From Algoriphagus chordae (GTDB taxonomy: Bacteria; Bacteroidota; Bacteroidia; Cytophagales; Cyclobacteriaceae), in assembly GCF_003254055.1 (NCBI RefSeq), contig NZ_QKZT01000002.1:124001-188000 (forward strand): DNA of 64,000 nt. Direction: 5' to 3'. Positions 1 through 7,812 of the stretch are shown in pieces. The notes under the pieces are model-generated. The model was not told the origin of the DNA and did no database searches. It was given only the letters and a program-made list of their open reading frames with translations. Made by a program: the position numbers and the translations under genes. Positions within the stretch are counted from its first letter, which is position 1; every line of letters starts with the position of its first letter.

Positions 1-2
1 TG

Positions 3-740
3 CTTAGTGATCCGGAAAAGCGTAAGAAATACGATAAGTACGGAAAAGACTGGAAGCATGCGGATCAATTTGAACAAGCAGGGGGAGGCGCAGGTAGACA
101 GTATCAAAATCAAGGAAACCCAGGTGCAGGCTTTGGTGGCGGAGGCTTTGGTGGTGCTGACTATTCGGACTTCTTTGAGTCCATGTTTGGTGGCGGAGGC
201 GGATTTCGACAAGGAGGAAGAAGTGCCAAATTCAAAGGTCAGGACTTCAACGCCAAGTTGGAGCTAAGCATACAGGATGCTTACAAAACCCATAAACAAG
301 TACTCACCGTCAATGGTGAAAATATCCGATTGACCATCGCCGCTGGTATTGAAGATGGACAGACTATCAAGATCAAAGGAAAGGGAGCACCGGGTTCTAA
401 TGGCGGCCCAAATGGTGACCTGTACATAACCTTTGTGATCAAAAACAACACGAAATTCATGCGAGAGGGCGATAATTTATACTCCACCGTAGAGGTGGAC
501 CTCTATACTGCGATACTGGGAGGCTCACTTTTGGCAGACACTTTCGAAGGAAAAGTCAAATTGAAAGTTGCACCAGAAACTCAGAATGGAACTAAGGTAC
601 GGCTCAAAGGGAAAGGATTTCCTGTCTATAAAAAGGAAGGTGAATTTGGGGATTTGATCCTTACCTATTCTATTAAAAACCCTACAAACCTGAAGGACGA
701 AGAGAAAAAGTTATTTGAAGAACTCCAAAAACTACGATAA
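3..740 (+). CDS. cbpA: DnaJ C-terminal family co-chaperone, CbpA type (5' truncated)
   Basis: The reading frame is already open at the window start, so the beginning of the gene is missing. The first visible residues (LSDPEKRKKYDKYGKDW) are the end of a J domain. A Gly/Phe-rich linker (repeated GGGGF) follows, then the two beta-barrel substrate-binding domains of class B DnaJ proteins (for example LTIAAGIEDGQTIKIKGKG and VRLKGKGFPVY). There is no CxxCxGxG zinc finger, which separates it from true DnaJ. Proteins of this family deliver unfolded clients to DnaK and stimulate its ATPase. The stop lies one base before the start of cbpM, so the two are very probably co-translated. Confidence 0.93.
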   Translation, partial: LSDPEKRKKYDKYGKDWKHADQFEQAGGGAGRQYQNQGNPGAGFGGGGFGGADYSDFFESMFGGGGGFRQGGRSAKFKGQDFNAKLELSIQDAYKTHKQVLTVNGENIRLTIAAGIEDGQTIKIKGKGAPGSNGGPNGDLYITFVIKNNTKFMREGDNLYSTVEVDLYTAILGGSLLADTFEGKVKLKVAPETQNGTKVRLKGKGFPVYKKEGEFGDLILTYSIKNPTNLKDEEKKLFEELQKLR

Positions 741-741
741 G

Positions 742-1044
742 ATGGCACAGCAAGAATTAATAGTCATAGAGACACTCTGTACGCATTATGAGATCGAAGT
801 ATCATTTGTAGATAGCCTTTACAGTTTGGGCTTGATAGAGATTCAGACAGTGGAGCAAACACGCTATATCTCTGAAGAAAAAGTATCTGATTTGGAGAAA
901 ATGATCCGTATCCATCAAGAACTGGAAGTCAACCCAGAAGGAATAGATGTGATATTCAATTTACTCCAAAAAGTAGATGAGCTAAAGAGCGAACTAGCTA
1001 CCACCAAAAATCGACTCAAACGTTACGAACTAGAAAATCAATAA
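742..1044 (+). CDS. cbpM: CbpM-like chaperone modulator (MerR-type fold)
   Basis: This 100-residue protein begins right after the cbpA stop. The ATG at 742 was chosen over an upstream ATG at 715 that would overlap cbpA by 26 bases. The fold pattern is that of CbpM: an N-terminal helix-turn-helix-like section (VIETLCTHYEIEVSF, then GLIEI and a TRYISEE wing), and a C-terminal coiled coil ending in KSELATTKNRLKRYELE. CbpM binds the J domain of CbpA and inhibits it. The assignment rests on this pattern plus the position directly behind cbpA. Confidence 0.85.
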   Translation: MAQQELIVIETLCTHYEIEVSFVDSLYSLGLIEIQTVEQTRYISEEKVSDLEKMIRIHQELEVNPEGIDVIFNLLQKVDELKSELATTKNRLKRYELENQ

Positions 1045-1065
1045 ACCAATCACACCATACTGCTC

Positions 1066-1524
1066 ATGAATATTTCATTCCATATCTGGAAAAACAATCG
1101 TGCTATTTACTCCAAATTTCTTCAGCATAATACCTTGGAGCAGCTGAACAAAATCCCCGTCGGATTCAACAATAACCTGATCTGGAATATTGGACACGTG
1201 ATAGTCGTACAGCAGCGATTGGTCTACGGCTTATCTGGACTTCCTATGAATGTATCAGACGAGCTTTTTCAGAAATATAAGCCAGGAACCAAGCCTGAGA
1301 CGGATGTAGATCAAGCCACGGTAGAGCTATTCAAAGAACTTTTGATGACTCCTATAGAGCAAACCATCGCTGATTTCGAATCAGGGAAATTCCAAAATTA
1401 CAAGGAATACACTACCTCCAAAGGCTTTCACCTTGGGACTGCTGCAGATGCCATCACCTTCAATAATTACCATGAGGCACTACATCTGGGCACCATGACC
1501 AGCATACTTAAATTCCTCAAATAA
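1066..1524 (+). CDS. DinB/YfiT-family four-helix-bundle protein
   Basis: A 152-residue cytosolic protein with the spacing of the DinB metal site: His44 in WNIGH, and His136 and His140 in NYHEALH near the C-terminus. These three histidines would bind a divalent metal. Bacterial DinB-superfamily members include thiol-dependent S-transferases acting on bacillithiol or mycothiol, but many have no known substrate and none can be assigned here. The gene lies 21 bases after cbpM on the same strand, so it may share its transcript. Confidence 0.82.
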   Translation: MNISFHIWKNNRAIYSKFLQHNTLEQLNKIPVGFNNNLIWNIGHVIVVQQRLVYGLSGLPMNVSDELFQKYKPGTKPETDVDQATVELFKELLMTPIEQTIADFESGKFQNYKEYTTSKGFHLGTAADAITFNNYHEALHLGTMTSILKFLK

Positions 1525-1541
1525 CCTCAAACAATTCTGTT

Positions 1542-2033
1542 ATGAATCGACTGACCTTTTTCGCAATTGCTATTTCAATTTCTTTTAGCCTAGGGTTTCT
1601 CCTCAATTCATATATATATTCCAAACCAGCAATTCCATCGCAAAACATAAATCAATCAGCCATGAAACTAGGAGCCTTTTCTATCAGCCTCAGCGTCAAA
1701 GATCTTGCAACATCGAGAGAATTTTATGAGAATCTAGGCTTTACTAAGTTTGGAGGATCTATGGAAAGCAAGTACTTGATCATGAAAAATGAGCATACAC
1801 TTATTGGCTTGTTCCAAGGAATGTTTGAAGGAAATATGATGACATTTAATCCTGGTTGGGATGACAATGCCAAAGAAATAGAGGATTACGAAGATGTGAG
1901 AAAAATCCAGCAGCATCTCAAATCTAAAGGAGCAGAAATCATCAATCCCGCAGATGAAACCACTACTGGCCCAGCTAGTTTTTTGGTCCAAGATCCCGAT
2001 GGAAATACCATTCTGTTTGATCAACATTTGTAA
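1542..2033 (+). CDS. VOC (glyoxalase/bleomycin resistance) family protein with N-terminal membrane segment
   Basis: The VOC fold starts near residue 41 (KLGAFSISLSVKDLATSREF, then YENLGF) and ends with the typical VQDPDGNTILFDQH strand. The 40 residues before it contain a hydrophobic stretch (FFAIAISISFSLGFLL), which would anchor the protein in the inner membrane or act as an uncleaved signal. An in-frame ATG at 1662 would instead give a soluble protein of 123 residues, so the true start is uncertain. VOC proteins use a paired beta-alpha-beta-beta-beta fold and usually a metal; the substrate cannot be told here. Confidence 0.8.
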   Translation: MNRLTFFAIAISISFSLGFLLNSYIYSKPAIPSQNINQSAMKLGAFSISLSVKDLATSREFYENLGFTKFGGSMESKYLIMKNEHTLIGLFQGMFEGNMMTFNPGWDDNAKEIEDYEDVRKIQQHLKSKGAEIINPADETTTGPASFLVQDPDGNTILFDQHL

Positions 2034-2071
2034 TACTCAACAAGTCTCCATTTTTATATCTTCCAAGCTCA

Positions 2072-3271
2072 ATGAATAAATCTAGTACAGCAGAGATCCG
2101 TGCACGATTCGAAAACGATGTAGAACGATTTTCAAACCTAGACACTGGACAAGTGGCGACCATCGACGCCACTATTTCCCTTGAACTTATCACCGAGGCA
2201 GCCAAACGCATCGTCCCAAATGCCAGTTCAATTTTGGATGTAGGTTGCGGGGCGGGAAATTATTCACTCATGATGCTCACCAAACTGCCAGATTTAAATT
2301 GCACACTAGTGGATTTAAGTGGTAAAATGCTCGAAAAAGCTGTAGAGCGAGTTTCTGCCGAAACCGATGGGAAAGTTGCTGCTTTTGAAGGAGATATTCG
2401 TGATATATTCCTGCCAGAAGGCAGCTATGATATCATCTTAGCAGGGGCAGTTTTGCATCATTTAAGGGAAGATTCTGACTGGGAGAATACTTTTGCGAAG
2501 CTCTTCAAATTACTCAAACCAGGAGGATGCTTGATGATTTCTGATTTGATCACTCAGGATACTGACTTGCTCAATGACTATACCTGGGAGCGCTATGGCG
2601 ACTATTTGGAAAGTATCGGGGGAAAAGAATATCGAGAAAAAGTGCTTGCCTATGTTGACAAAGAAGACTCGCCGAGATCAATGAATTATCAATTAGATCT
2701 GATGAAGCAGGTCGGCTTCAGTAAAGTAGAAATCCTTCACAAAAACATGTGTTTTGGTGCTTTCGGTGGAATAAAAGAAAAAGCAGCTCAGGAAATCTCG
2801 GAGGCAGATGTCACTAACAGAAAAATCATCCTTGATTTTCTCCAAGAAATCGGAATCCCTACGAAATCGCAAAAACTAGAAAAGACCTTCTTGCCTGGAA
2901 TAAAAATCGATAAAGGAATCCTGCTTTACGATCCGGAAAACCTGTTATATCCTGGCGATTTACTTCATGAGGCTGGGCATATTGCACTGATGACTGAGGA
3001 AGAACGTAAAATAATCATCGGAAATGTAAAAGAATATAGATCGCCTGGGCAGGACGATGAAATGGCAGTAATGCTCTGGTCATATGCTGCCTTGAAGTAC
3101 TTGAATCTCAGTCCAGAAGTAGTCTTTCATCCTGATGGTTATAAAGGGGATGCAAACATGCTTATTGCTAGTTATGAAAGTGCAGACTACAAGGGCTTGC
3201 CTCTTCTAGTATGGATGGAGCTTTGTGAAAGTTCGGAATTTCCAAAAATGAGAAAATGGCTAAGAGGCTAG
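2072..3271 (+). CDS. Class I SAM-dependent methyltransferase fused to an HEAGH-containing C-terminal domain
   Basis: Residues 1-235 form a class I methyltransferase: motif I is ILDVGCGAGNY (54-64), the acidic residue binding the SAM ribose is in LVDLS (79-83), and later motifs are FEGDIRD and LLKPGGCLMISD. Residues about 250-399 are a separate domain. It carries FLPGIKIDKGILLYDP, then GDLLHEAGHIAL with His299 and His303, followed by DDEMAVMLWSYAALKYL, whose acidic residues near 328-330 could supply a third metal ligand. The HExxH pattern resembles zinc metallopeptidases, but no family is recognised with certainty. There is one continuous frame with no sign of a frameshift joining two genes. 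Confidence 0.75.
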   Translation: MNKSSTAEIRARFENDVERFSNLDTGQVATIDATISLELITEAAKRIVPNASSILDVGCGAGNYSLMMLTKLPDLNCTLVDLSGKMLEKAVERVSAETDGKVAAFEGDIRDIFLPEGSYDIILAGAVLHHLREDSDWENTFAKLFKLLKPGGCLMISDLITQDTDLLNDYTWERYGDYLESIGGKEYREKVLAYVDKEDSPRSMNYQLDLMKQVGFSKVEILHKNMCFGAFGGIKEKAAQEISEADVTNRKIILDFLQEIGIPTKSQKLEKTFLPGIKIDKGILLYDPENLLYPGDLLHEAGHIALMTEEERKIIIGNVKEYRSPGQDDEMAVMLWSYAALKYLNLSPEVVFHPDGYKGDANMLIASYESADYKGLPLLVWMELCESSEFPKMRKWLRG

Positions 3272-3395
3272 ATATGCAGTATTTACGTGCTATTTCCCTA
3301 CTGCTTTTTCTTCAATTTTCCATTGATCAAGTAATGGATAATTCCAAAAATCATTTTCATATCTTAGAATACCCATTAACCATAGACCCTTTTCG

Positions 3396-4502
3396 ATGAC
3401 AGTGTTGAAACTTTCTGGCCAAGACAGGCTCGTTTCCCTAGATGTATTCCGTGGATTGACAATGTTTTTGCTAGTAGCAGAGGCTGCTTCAGTATATAGC
3501 AGCCTACTCGATGCGAACCCTGAAGGCACCTTCTTACATAGTTTCTTCCTGCAGTTCACTCATCATCCTTGGCATGGACTTCGTTTTTGGGATTTGATTC
3601 AGCCATTTTTCATGTTTATAGTAGGAGTAGCGATGCCATTTTCTCTGAATAAAAGAATGGCTGTAGCAGGCGATCGAGCTAAGGTAACTCGACATATCCT
3701 GAAGCGTTGTTTACTGCTTTTTCTCTTCGGTACAGGGCTCCATTGCGTGTATGCTGGTAAATTGGTTTTTGAGCTCTGGAATGTTTTGACTCAATTGTCC
3801 TTCACCATTTTAATCACTTATTTCCTTCTAGACAGATCATGGAAAATTCAATTAGGCGTTTCTATCGCTTTAATTGCCTTGACCGAAATCCTGTACAGAC
3901 TTTATAATCCTGAAGCTGCATTTGAGCATGGGGCAAACTTCGGGAATTACATAGATCAAATCTTAATGGGACAAATTAATTCGGGCGGATGGGTAGCAAT
4001 CAACATCATTCCAACAGCTGCTCATACGATCTGGGGAGCTATCTGCGGGAATCTGCTTTTGTCTTCTAAGACAGAAAAAGAAAAGATCAAGCTTTTGGTG
4101 ATAGCAGGCCTTACGGTATTGGTGCTTGGCTATGGCTTGGATCTGGCAGGAATCACTCCTATTGTCAAGCGAATTAGCACTTCAGCCTTCACCTTTGCTT
4201 CTGGTGGCTGGGCAATTCTGGCTTTAGCCGTCTCCTATTGGTTGGTCGATGTCAAAAAAATGAATTCCTGGGTTTTCCCTTTTGTGATAGTGGGTATGAA
4301 CTCTATTTTCATTTACCTATTTGCAGAGATTTTAGGACATCGCTGGCTATATGGATTTATCGATATTTTTAGCAGTGGGATACTAAGCCCTATTGGATTA
4401 AATGAGTCTAGCATAGCAGTGATTACAGCCTTCCTGACTTTGGGAGCGATGTGGTATTTATGCTATTTCTTATATAAAAAGAAAATCTTCTTTAAAATAT
4501 AG
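3396..4502 (+). CDS. DUF5009 / heparan-alpha-glucosaminide N-acetyltransferase-like membrane protein
   Basis: A polytopic inner-membrane protein of 368 residues with about nine or ten hydrophobic segments. It opens with the family signature RLVSLDVFRGLTM and continues with HPWHGLRFWDLIQPFFMFIVG, split here by a short loop. The HGSNAT-like family includes lysosomal enzymes that acetylate terminal glucosamine from cytosolic acetyl-CoA; bacterial members are thought to acylate sugars but are mostly untested. The 124 bases upstream show no consensus promoter. Family placement is good; substrate is unknown. Confidence 0.8.
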   Translation: MTVLKLSGQDRLVSLDVFRGLTMFLLVAEAASVYSSLLDANPEGTFLHSFFLQFTHHPWHGLRFWDLIQPFFMFIVGVAMPFSLNKRMAVAGDRAKVTRHILKRCLLLFLFGTGLHCVYAGKLVFELWNVLTQLSFTILITYFLLDRSWKIQLGVSIALIALTEILYRLYNPEAAFEHGANFGNYIDQILMGQINSGGWVAINIIPTAAHTIWGAICGNLLLSSKTEKEKIKLLVIAGLTVLVLGYGLDLAGITPIVKRISTSAFTFASGGWAILALAVSYWLVDVKKMNSWVFPFVIVGMNSIFIYLFAEILGHRWLYGFIDIFSSGILSPIGLNESSIAVITAFLTLGAMWYLCYFLYKKKIFFKI

Positions 4503-4512
4503 TAGTCTCGCG

Positions 4513-4554
4513 GTGGCGCAGTGGCGCAGCAAAATAATAAAGTACAGCTGTACT
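4513..4554. repeat. Tandem octamer and 14-bp palindrome in a convergent intergenic gap
   Basis: GTGGCGCA occurs twice in tandem at 4513-4520 and 4521-4528, in a GC-rich patch inside an otherwise AT-rich gap. Twelve bases later AGTACAGCTGTACT (4541-4554) is a perfect 14-base palindrome. Both lie between the converging ends of the DUF5009 and PNPOx genes. They could be part of a dispersed intergenic repeat or a protein-binding site. Confidence 0.5.
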
Positions 4555-4592
4555 CTCAACTTGTTTCCATAGCAAGGATTTTCACTGCTGAA

Positions 4593-4629
4593 AAACAAAA
4601 AAAATGTGATCCAGTTTCCCAGATCACAT
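4593..4629 (-). terminator. Intrinsic terminator after the PNPOx gene
   Basis: On the minus strand ATGTGATC (4629-4622) pairs with GATCACAT (4611-4604) across a loop of about ten bases and is followed by eight T residues. It lies 22 bases beyond the PNPOx stop codon. Confidence 0.8.
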
Positions 4630-4651
4630 AATGAACTTTGAAGTATCCCAA

Positions 4652-5188
4652 CTACACGTTCAAAGTCCCCTCAATGGAATCATCCATTGTTTTTCCGGAT
4701 ATTGCGCTGATCAAAACCTTGATACCCGCAACGGTATTCCCATGCTTATTATCCCAATAATATCCGCTGTCGGGAATAAACTGAATTACTGAGATTCTAG
4801 GATCATCTTTCCCTTCGGTAAACCAAGCTTTGACCGTTGGGTCCCAAAGCTCTTCAATTTTTGCTTTGTCATCCGTAATTCTCGCATGACCATTTAACTC
4901 CAAGAAATCAGAATAGGATGAACCTTGGAAATAGAGAGTCACATCAGTATCTGCGGCAATCTCCATGTTTTTCATACTGTCCTTTGCACTTAGAAACCAT
5001 ATATTACCAGCATCGTCAGTCTTCTGAACAGACATAGGACGTGACTTATGAGAATTGTTTAAGGTGGTAGATGTGACAAAAAAGCAGGACCCTGACTTAT
5101 CTATCAGTTCTCTGATTTTCTCTACAGCTTTCGGACCTGCAAGATTTTCCCTATTGTGCTCTTCTTGATTTTCGTTAATTGAGTTCAT
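4652..5188 (-). CDS. Pyridoxamine 5'-phosphate oxidase-like FMN-binding protein (general stress protein 26 type)
   Basis: A 178-residue protein with the split-barrel FMN-binding fold: SCFFVTSTT, SRPMSVQKTDDAGNIWFLSA, and ADTDVTLYFQGSSYSDFLEL followed by NGHARI. This is the stress protein 26 subgroup, whose members bind flavin, rather than the PdxH vitamin B6 enzyme, because the residues after the barrel do not match PdxH. It is a single-gene unit with a terminator behind it and an unusual inverted-repeat leader in front of it. Substrate unknown. Confidence 0.82.
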   Translation of the reverse strand: MNSINENQEEHNRENLAGPKAVEKIRELIDKSGSCFFVTSTTLNNSHKSRPMSVQKTDDAGNIWFLSAKDSMKNMEIAADTDVTLYFQGSSYSDFLELNGHARITDDKAKIEELWDPTVKAWFTEGKDDPRISVIQFIPDSGYYWDNKHGNTVAGIKVLISAISGKTMDDSIEGTLNV

Positions 5189-5256
5189 GGTATAGTTGGT
5201 TTAATATTTCAAAAAAAAGCCCAAAATCTGGCTTCAACTATACTATTGCAAATGGA
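5189..5256 (-). promoter_or_regulatory. Structured leader of the PNPOx gene: outer inverted repeat enclosing a terminator-like hairpin
   Basis: GTATAGTTG (5190-5198) and CAACTATAC (5235-5243) form a perfect 9-bp inverted repeat whose inner edge is one base from the ATG. Between the arms, on the minus strand, AAGCC and GGCTT form a short hairpin followed by a run of eight T. A near-consensus -7 element (TCCATTTG on the minus strand, 5256-5249) would start transcription close to the first arm. This could be an attenuation or start-site-masking leader, or the repeat could be a DNA operator. Confidence 0.45.
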
Positions 5257-5458
5257 TTGCCGAATGGAAAAAGCCAAGTCATGAAAACAGACCAACTTAA
5301 AAAAACAGCCTTCTGAGAGTATCAAGTGAGATATACCAATTTCTCCTCCTTGTTATTAAAAATCAAACACAGCCAAGAAACACCTCAATTATACCTGAAT
5401 CGGGGAAATAGATTCCTAGGGAAAGGCAGAAAGAAATGAAGAGTAGAATTGAATTGGA
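5257..5458. other. Intergenic region between cysM and the PNPOx gene
   Basis: About 200 bases without an open frame of useful length. I see no strong terminator for cysM and no exact consensus promoter here. Confidence 0.5.
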
Positions 5459-6334
5459 CTAGCCAAAAAGATCAGAACTCAAATATCGATCTCCTCGGTC
5501 ACAGGTGATGCAGACGATAAGGCCTTCTTTCAAAGTCTTGGAAAGTTCAATGGCAGCATGAAGTGCTCCACCGCTACTCATACCTGCGAGTATTCCTTCT
5601 TCTCTGGCCATTCTTCGAGTCATCTCAGTGGCTTGCTCCTGACTCACATCTATCACCTGGTCTACCTTACTTGCATCAAAGATCTTAGGTAAAAATTCAG
5701 GAGACCATCTTCGGATTCCGGGAATACTAGATCCGTCGGTAGGTTGAGTACCTACTATTTGAATATCAGGATTTCTCTCTTTCAAGTACTGAGACACCCC
5801 CATAATAGTCCCAGTAGTCCCCATGGCTGATACAAAATGAGTGATCTCACCATCCGTATCTTCCCATATTTCTGGGCCGGTAGTTTTATAATGAGCGAGA
5901 TAATTATCCGGATTGCCAAACTGATCAAGCATGAAGTATCCTTCTTTACTCATCTGTTCAGCGAGGGTCCTAGAATACTCTATAGTCTTAGCAGCTGGTG
6001 TCAAAATCACTTTAGCACCATAAGCTTCCATAGAGATCACTCGCTCTTTGGTAGAGTTGTCTGGCATAATTAAGGTCATCTCCAAGCCCAAGACTTTAGA
6101 TACCATAGCCAAAGCAATTCCAGTATTACCACTTGTAGCTTCTACCAACTTGTCACCGGATTTGATTTCACCACGATCCATGGCTGCTTTAAGCATATTA
6201 TAGGCTGCACGATCTTTCACACTTCCACCTGGATTCTGACCTTCCAGCTTACAAAAAATTTTAACCTTAGGATTTACTGAAATATGATCTAACTGTATTA
6301 GAGGTGTATTTCCTATTAGTTCAACTAGTTTCAT
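5459..6334 (-). CDS. cysM: Cysteine synthase, CysM type (O-acetylserine sulfhydrylase)
   Basis: This PLP enzyme makes cysteine from O-acetylserine and sulfide (or thiosulfate in some CysM enzymes). Lys40 in NPGGSVKDR is the Schiff-base lysine; TSGNTGIALA (67-76) binds the substrate carboxylate, and GTTGTIMG is the phosphate-binding loop. At 291 residues it is slightly shorter than E. coli CysK and close to CysM. The serine acetyltransferase gene is 57 bases upstream on the same strand, so both steps of cysteine synthesis are probably co-transcribed. The choice of CysM over CysK is less certain than the reaction. Confidence 0.92.
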   Translation of the reverse strand: MKLVELIGNTPLIQLDHISVNPKVKIFCKLEGQNPGGSVKDRAAYNMLKAAMDRGEIKSGDKLVEATSGNTGIALAMVSKVLGLEMTLIMPDNSTKERVISMEAYGAKVILTPAAKTIEYSRTLAEQMSKEGYFMLDQFGNPDNYLAHYKTTGPEIWEDTDGEITHFVSAMGTTGTIMGVSQYLKERNPDIQIVGTQPTDGSSIPGIRRWSPEFLPKIFDASKVDQVIDVSQEQATEMTRRMAREEGILAGMSSGGALHAAIELSKTLKEGLIVCITCDRGDRYLSSDLFG

Positions 6335-6391
6335 GGACTTGGTATTGAAATTTGATAAGCAAAAATTCTTCTGAAATAAACCTAAGACATC

Positions 6392-7240
6392 TTAGTGGCT
6401 TACTTCATCTTGGTCATTTTTGAAAACATACATATCTGTCACTGCAGAATCTGCATGATACATTTGTGTTTGGTAATAAACCTTACTTCCAGCAGATACA
6501 CTTTTCGTTAGCCATACATTTCCTCCTATCACAGAGCCTTTGCCGATAATGGTATTTCCTCCAAGAATCGTAGCTCCAGAATAGATCACCACATTATCTT
6601 CTATGGTCGGATGTCTCTTACTATCCGCATCAGCCTTATCCACACTCAGTGCACCAAGAGTCACCCCTTGATATACCTTCACATGCTTGCCGATTATAGT
6701 AGTCTCACCGATCACCACTCCTGTGCCGTGATCAATGCAAAAATACTGACCAATGCTAGCTCCAGGGTGAATATCTATGCCTGTACGACTATGAGCAAAC
6801 TCAGTAATCATCCTTGGAATAAGATCCACGCCCAAGCTATGAAGTGCATGAGCAATTCTATAGGCAGATATGGCATAAAAACCGGGATAGCTTCTAAGGA
6901 TTTCTGTTCTAGATTTGGCAGCTGGATCACCTGCAAACATCGCATCTACATCCTGATGTATCCAATCAAAAACCTGTTCAAGGTTTTGAAAAAAGGCATT
7001 TGCAGTGTCTGAACCTAGTCCTCTATGCAAATGCGGATTACGTTCAAGAATGGAGGACAAATCCTCTTGAAGTTGAAGTAATGAGGCCTCAATCTCTGAT
7101 TTATCAGAGATTTTAGTTACTGTATATTCTGGAAAAAGCAAGCCTAGCAAATCTTCAAAAAACTGCTGAATCACCTTAGGAGAAGGGCATTCTGAGCAAT
7201 CCTGATGCGCTTTGTATAATTTTGAAACAAAAGAATTCAT
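6392..7240 (-). CDS. cysE: Serine O-acetyltransferase (EpsC/CysE type)
   Basis: This enzyme transfers acetyl from acetyl-CoA to serine, giving the substrate of the adjacent cysM product. The N-terminal helical domain (about 1-150) leads into a left-handed beta helix of hexapeptide repeats: HPGASIGQYFCIDHGTGVVI, then GETTIIG, with the catalytic His in DHGTG. The length of 282 fits the EpsC-like form. The C-terminus (DQDEVSH) lacks the terminal isoleucine that E. coli CysE inserts into CysK, so a tight cysteine synthase complex is not predicted. Confidence 0.93.
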   Translation of the reverse strand: MNSFVSKLYKAHQDCSECPSPKVIQQFFEDLLGLLFPEYTVTKISDKSEIEASLLQLQEDLSSILERNPHLHRGLGSDTANAFFQNLEQVFDWIHQDVDAMFAGDPAAKSRTEILRSYPGFYAISAYRIAHALHSLGVDLIPRMITEFAHSRTGIDIHPGASIGQYFCIDHGTGVVIGETTIIGKHVKVYQGVTLGALSVDKADADSKRHPTIEDNVVIYSGATILGGNTIIGKGSVIGGNVWLTKSVSAGSKVYYQTQMYHADSAVTDMYVFKNDQDEVSH

Positions 7241-7260
7241 GAAAAATGTGTTAGGTTTAG

Positions 7261-7812
7261 TTACAGCACAAAACCCACACGGATCACATAAGGTTCACCA
7301 TAGGGAGAACGGAGATTATCATGCATCACATTATAGAGGAAGGTGAAATTAACGCCACCTCTTTGTCCAAATGGGGCAAAATAACCACCGCCTAAGAATA
7401 AAGCGTTAGACCATATTCGTTCAAACTCATTTGTCCCGTAAATGTTATTGTCAAAATTTATAGACTCAAACTCAGCATGAGCAAAAATATTAGGCATAAT
7501 ATTATATCGAGTAAAAATTTTACCACCATATGATGTGGATTCGCCTCCATAATAATTCCTGGCTTTGAAATACTGATAAGTTACTCCTACCCCAGAGGAA
7601 AATTTGGGAGTAATCATTACACCTACAATCGGAGAAATTTCAATCATAGTGGTCGAGCCAAATTGCATGCCGAAATTACCTCCGTAATACAGGCGATCCT
7701 TGAAAGGGATGGAATCCTCAGGGTAATATTCTCTTTGAGCAAAAGAAGATGTTTGGAACAAGCCAAAGGCTATAAAAAACAGAAGTAGGTACTTACTTTT
7801 CAACAATGACAT
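7261..7812 (-). CDS. Small predicted outer-membrane beta-barrel protein
   Basis: 183 residues with a signal peptide (KYLLLFFIAFGLFQTSSFA, cleavage after Ala25) and a mature part rich in alternating aromatic and glycine residues (YGGNFGMQFGSTTMI, GVGVTYQYFKA, ALFLGGGYFAPFG). The last residues (PYVIRVGFVL) look like a C-terminal barrel strand. The gene overlaps the end of divIC by 20 bases and precedes cysE by 20 bases, so it is in the middle of a likely four-gene unit. No function is recognised; the barrel prediction is by pattern only. Confidence 0.7.
   Translation of the reverse strand: MSLLKSKYLLLFFIAFGLFQTSSFAQREYYPEDSIPFKDRLYYGGNFGMQFGSTTMIEISPIVGVMITPKFSSGVGVTYQYFKARNYYGGESTSYGGKIFTRYNIMPNIFAHAEFESINFDNNIYGTNEFERIWSNALFLGGGYFAPFGQRGGVNFTFLYNVMHDNLRSPYGEPYVIRVGFVL

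Noticed and set aside
3..1044. Frameshift between cbpA and cbpM
   Set aside because: The cbpA frame ends in a normal stop (TAA at 738-740) after a complete C-terminal domain and cbpM begins at once; two genes, not one broken gene.
3290..3559. 89-codon frame on minus overlapping the start of the DUF5009 gene
   Set aside because: It overlaps a clear coding region in antisense and has no family features.
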